DNA of 64,000 bases from assembly GCF_000193205.1 (NCBI RefSeq), contig NC_015278.1:1674001-1738000 (forward strand), in the 5' to 3' direction. Positions 63,444 through 64,000 of the stretch are shown one piece after another; position 1 is the stretch's first letter; each line of letters begins with the position of its first letter. Source of the DNA: Aerococcus sp. Group 1. Lineage in GTDB: Bacteria; Bacillota; Bacilli; Lactobacillales; Aerococcaceae. The position numbers were made by a program, and so were the translations under genes. The notes beneath the pieces were generated by a model. That model saw nothing but the letters and a program-made list of their open reading frames with translations. It was not told the origin of the DNA and ran no database searches.

Positions 63444-64000
63444 ATGACTCTTTTACAGACGACGCTTTACTCAGACAGTTTGCGCATGGATGTCCATGTC
63501 AATATCATTTTTCCCCAAAACTGTGCTCGGACTCCAGAAGATAAACGCCAAAGCTTAACGCCCCCTTACCGGGTCCTCTATCTCTTACACGGCCTATCCA
63601 GTAATGAGGATGGTTGGCTTCGCTTCACTTCCCTAGAACGCTATGCCCGTGACTTGGACTTGGTCATTGTCCTACCTACCACCCACCGCGGCTGGTATAT
63701 CAACAATGCCATTGGTTACCCCTATAGCAATTTCATTAGTGTCGAACTGCCCGAAATCATCCAAACCATGCTCCCGGTATCAACTAAACGGGAGGATACC
63801 TATATTGCTGGAGCCTCTATGGGCGGCTTTGGCGCTTTGAAGGCGGCCTTCACCTATCCGGAAAAATATGGTTATGTGGCCAGCCTATCGGGAGTCACCG
63901 ACCTGGTCAATGTCTTTGCCCAAGGTCCTGATCCTGAGTCTCCCTTCGAACATCAAATGCTCTTTGACGGGGAGTCTCCCGCTCACACTGACAATGACAT
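63444..64000 (+). CDS. Esterase, tributyrin esterase/EstA family (runs off the window)
   Basis: From the ATG, preceded by AAGGAGG, the readable part is 185 codons and is open to the end of the window. It matches the esterase D-like family: VNIIFPQN, YRVLYLLHGLSSNEDGW with the oxyanion segment, YINNAIGYPYSNFISVELPEII and the nucleophile GASMGGFGALKAAFTYPEKYG. The acid and histidine would be in the missing part. Lactococcal EstA-type enzymes hydrolyse short-chain fatty acid esters. Substrate here is inferred from family. Confidence 0.9.
   Translation, partial: MTLLQTTLYSDSLRMDVHVNIIFPQNCARTPEDKRQSLTPPYRVLYLLHGLSSNEDGWLRFTSLERYARDLDLVIVLPTTHRGWYINNAIGYPYSNFISVELPEIIQTMLPVSTKREDTYIAGASMGGFGALKAAFTYPEKYGYVASLSGVTDLVNVFAQGPDPESPFEHQMLFDGESPAHTDND

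Overview
The window reads as chromosome of a low-GC Gram-positive bacterium of the order Lactobacillales. Gene order and proteins resemble Aerococcus and relatives; that genus call is inference. Supporting signs are the metG-tatD-rnmV-rsmA-veg-ispE-purR order, a complete walRK-walHI-walJ-htrA-rlmH block, a tyrosine T-box, an M-box, a Zur box, and strong AGGAGG-type ribosome binding sites with many GTG/TTG starts. No tRNA, rRNA, insertion sequence, prophage or CRISPR array was seen.

Layout. 0.1-12.2 kb (minus strand) is a surface-glycan locus: Wzx flippase, a sialyltransferase-like enzyme, a Wzy/O-antigen-ligase protein, a polysaccharide deacetylase, two paralogous polytopic membrane proteins (one broken), a broken NeuA-PseG fusion and NeuB. 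Together they would make, activate and transfer a nonulosonic acid (sialic/legionaminic type) onto an exported glycan. 12.3-25.9 kb is the purR-to-tyrS housekeeping block, with a Zur-controlled zinc transporter and a three-gene ABC exporter inserted. 26.2-32.5 kb carries mgtA under an M-box riboswitch with an unannotated small ORF between them, a cyclodeaminase-family protein, glnA with a GlnR box over its promoter, and a membrane zinc protease. 32.5-38.6 kb holds a hydrolase, a lipoprotein, a DUF4015 protein, an Lrp/aminotransferase pair and a DUF1002 protein. 38.7-50.1 kb is the wal cell-wall-stress block, with a DnaA-box cluster between htrA and rlmH and a LysM-CHAP wall hydrolase carrying a WalR box. 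50.6-64 kb switches mostly to the plus strand: ClC exchanger, biotin genes, lipoate ligase, RsmF, a two-subunit ThrE exporter, hydrolases, a nucleoside hydrolase, PepA and a partial esterase.

Two things stand out. First, a family of modular, self-complementary intergenic elements (15.9-16.25, 19.96-20.13, 38.66 and 52.17-52.55 kb). Their copies share short conserved blocks, while their helices differ in sequence but remain paired. They look like BOX-type repeats or an unnamed structured RNA. Second, five single-base deletions, four of them in 6-nt A/T runs and one in a 4-nt run, interrupt four otherwise intact genes (two of the five in the same gene). For one deletion the intact paralog keeps a 7-nt run at the homologous site. 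Slippage-based switching, gene decay or sequencing error could each explain this.
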